Made by a program: the position numbers and the translations under genes. The notes beneath the pieces are model-generated. The model was not told the origin of the DNA and made no database searches. It saw only the letters and a program-made list of their open reading frames with translations. DNA of 64,000 nucleotides from Lytechinus pictus. Its lineage: Eukaryota > Echinodermata > Echinoidea > Temnopleuroida > Toxopneustidae. Location of the stretch: positions 61,093,920 through 61,157,919 of the forward strand of contig NC_087247.1 of NCBI RefSeq assembly GCF_037042905.1, in the 5' to 3' direction. This document shows, piece by piece, positions 63,180 to 64,000 of the stretch (the stretch's first letter is position 1; every line of letters begins with the position of its first letter).

Positions 63180-64000
63180 GATGTGGAGCTCATCCGGCAT
63201 CTTGCAACAAAATTTAACACAATTTTTTATTTCAGCCCAGTTAACATTGTAGTAAATTATATTGGTGACATAAATTGAGGAAACAGAATTAAAACTGATG
63301 AAGAAATGACAGGGAAGAAGCGATTTTTGTGATTTAGAATAAATTTTATATAAATTTGCATAAATAATTTTCTAGTCAAAATTTCTAAATTCTGTGTAGA
63401 ACCTTGGTAATCTCAAAATCAGTCAATAAATAGATAAGAAGCATTTTTTGTAAGTTTTGAAAAATATACATGAATTAGCATATTTAATGAGTTTCAAACT
63501 TCATAATTTTGTATAAATCAGCATAATTTTCTAGTCAACATTTCTAAATTCTGTGTACAAGTTTGGTGAACCTCATGCAGCTCTACCAGATGGAAGAAAA
63601 ATCAAAATCAGTCAACAAATGTAGCAGAAGAGGCATTTTCTGTGATTATGAATAAATTTTGCATATATTAGCATAAAAAATTTCTACTAAAAATTTCAAA
63701 ATTCTGTGTACAAGTTTGGTGAACCTCATGAAGCTCTACCAGATGGAAGGGGAAAAAATAAAAATCGGTCAACAGATAAAGTAGAAGCATTTTTGTGAAT
63801 TTTTAAAAATGCGCATGAATTAGCAAATTTAATGAGTTTCAAATTTCTGTGTAGAAGTTTTGAAGCCCCCACCTAGCGCTATCATGTAAAGCAAACAGAA
63901 TTGAAATCAAACTTGAAATGACGAAGTAGAAGCATTTTGAAATTGTGGACGGACGACAGACGACGGAAGCCACGCCACGGCATAAGCTCATCTGACCCTT
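63180..64000. mobile_element. tandem-array element, AATTCTGTGTACAAGTTTGG family, runs off the window
   Basis: At least three degenerate ~170-200 bp units with AAATTCTGTGTACAAGTTTG, GTGAACCTCATG, AGCTCTACCAGATGGAAG. Ends in GTGGACGGACGACAGACGAC and CACGGCATAAGCTCATCTGA, a G+C-rich end like those closing the other arrays. Confidence 0.65.

Overview
This is a eukaryotic (metazoan) genomic window, A+T-rich, with two recognisable host genes made of small exons separated by long introns, and a very high load of non-autonomous DNA transposons. The style of the repeats fits a marine invertebrate deuterostome, most likely an echinoderm (sea urchin): ~150-160 bp tandem arrays carrying TGACCTTTGACCTT, palindromic TTAA-flanked MITEs ending AAGTCCACCCC, GGGGGGGCACTCA elements, and a high density of acatgtac palindromes. 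That assignment comes from familiarity with such repeats and was not checked by a search; a mollusc or other marine invertebrate cannot be excluded.

Gene 1 is on the + strand (coding 4072-12849): LSM7, the U6 snRNA/mRNA-decay Sm-like protein, rebuilt here from four exons (4072-4077, 8214-8310, 12137-12208, 12710-12849; 104 codons plus stop). Exons 2-4 are certain; exon 1 is a six-nucleotide coding microexon inferred from phase and a consensus donor. Gene 2 is on the - strand (coding 47362 down to 29061): a CDC42 small effector (CDC42SE/SPEC family) in four exons (47309-47362, 39907-40011, 34487-34583, 29061-29083; about 92 codons) with the N-terminal cysteine cluster and a CRIB motif. The two genes converge, with about 16 kb between their stop codons. 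I found no other convincing protein-coding exon. Nearly all long open frames in the window fall in repeats or low-complexity DNA.

Layout: 1-3750, upstream flank with a MITE, a tRNA-type SINE and a hAT-like element with a long pyrimidine tract. 3750-4077, LSM7 promoter and exon 1. 4078-12136, LSM7 introns 1-2 holding a fold-back element, a 1.2 kb TIR element, AAGGCC repeats and a 2.1 kb tandem-array element with a nested MITE. 12850-21250, intergenic: tandem-array element broken by a 1.4 kb TTAA-flanked element, a hAT-like MITE, a local duplication, long palindromes and a further array element. 21250-29060, 3' flank and probable long 3' UTR of CDC42SE with a few MITEs. 29084-47308, CDC42SE introns packed with MITEs, a homogeneous 154-bp array (36.0-37.4 kb) and nested elements. 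47363-64000, upstream of CDC42SE: array elements, a three-layer transposon nest (52.66-54.09 kb), a CpG-rich block with NRF-1 and CRE motifs (55.7-56.3 kb), Tc1/mariner-like elements and more arrays.

The most unusual observations are: a 25-bp insertion that consists of nothing but two transposon ends inside a perfect 9-bp target duplication (30061-30085), matched to an 851-bp relative with gene-like interior (43956-44806); a triple CAG acceptor at the last CDC42SE exon; a 163-bp near-perfect palindrome with a one-base centre; and tandem arrays that spread consensus DR1 nuclear-receptor motifs, one near-match of which also lies in the LSM7 promoter.
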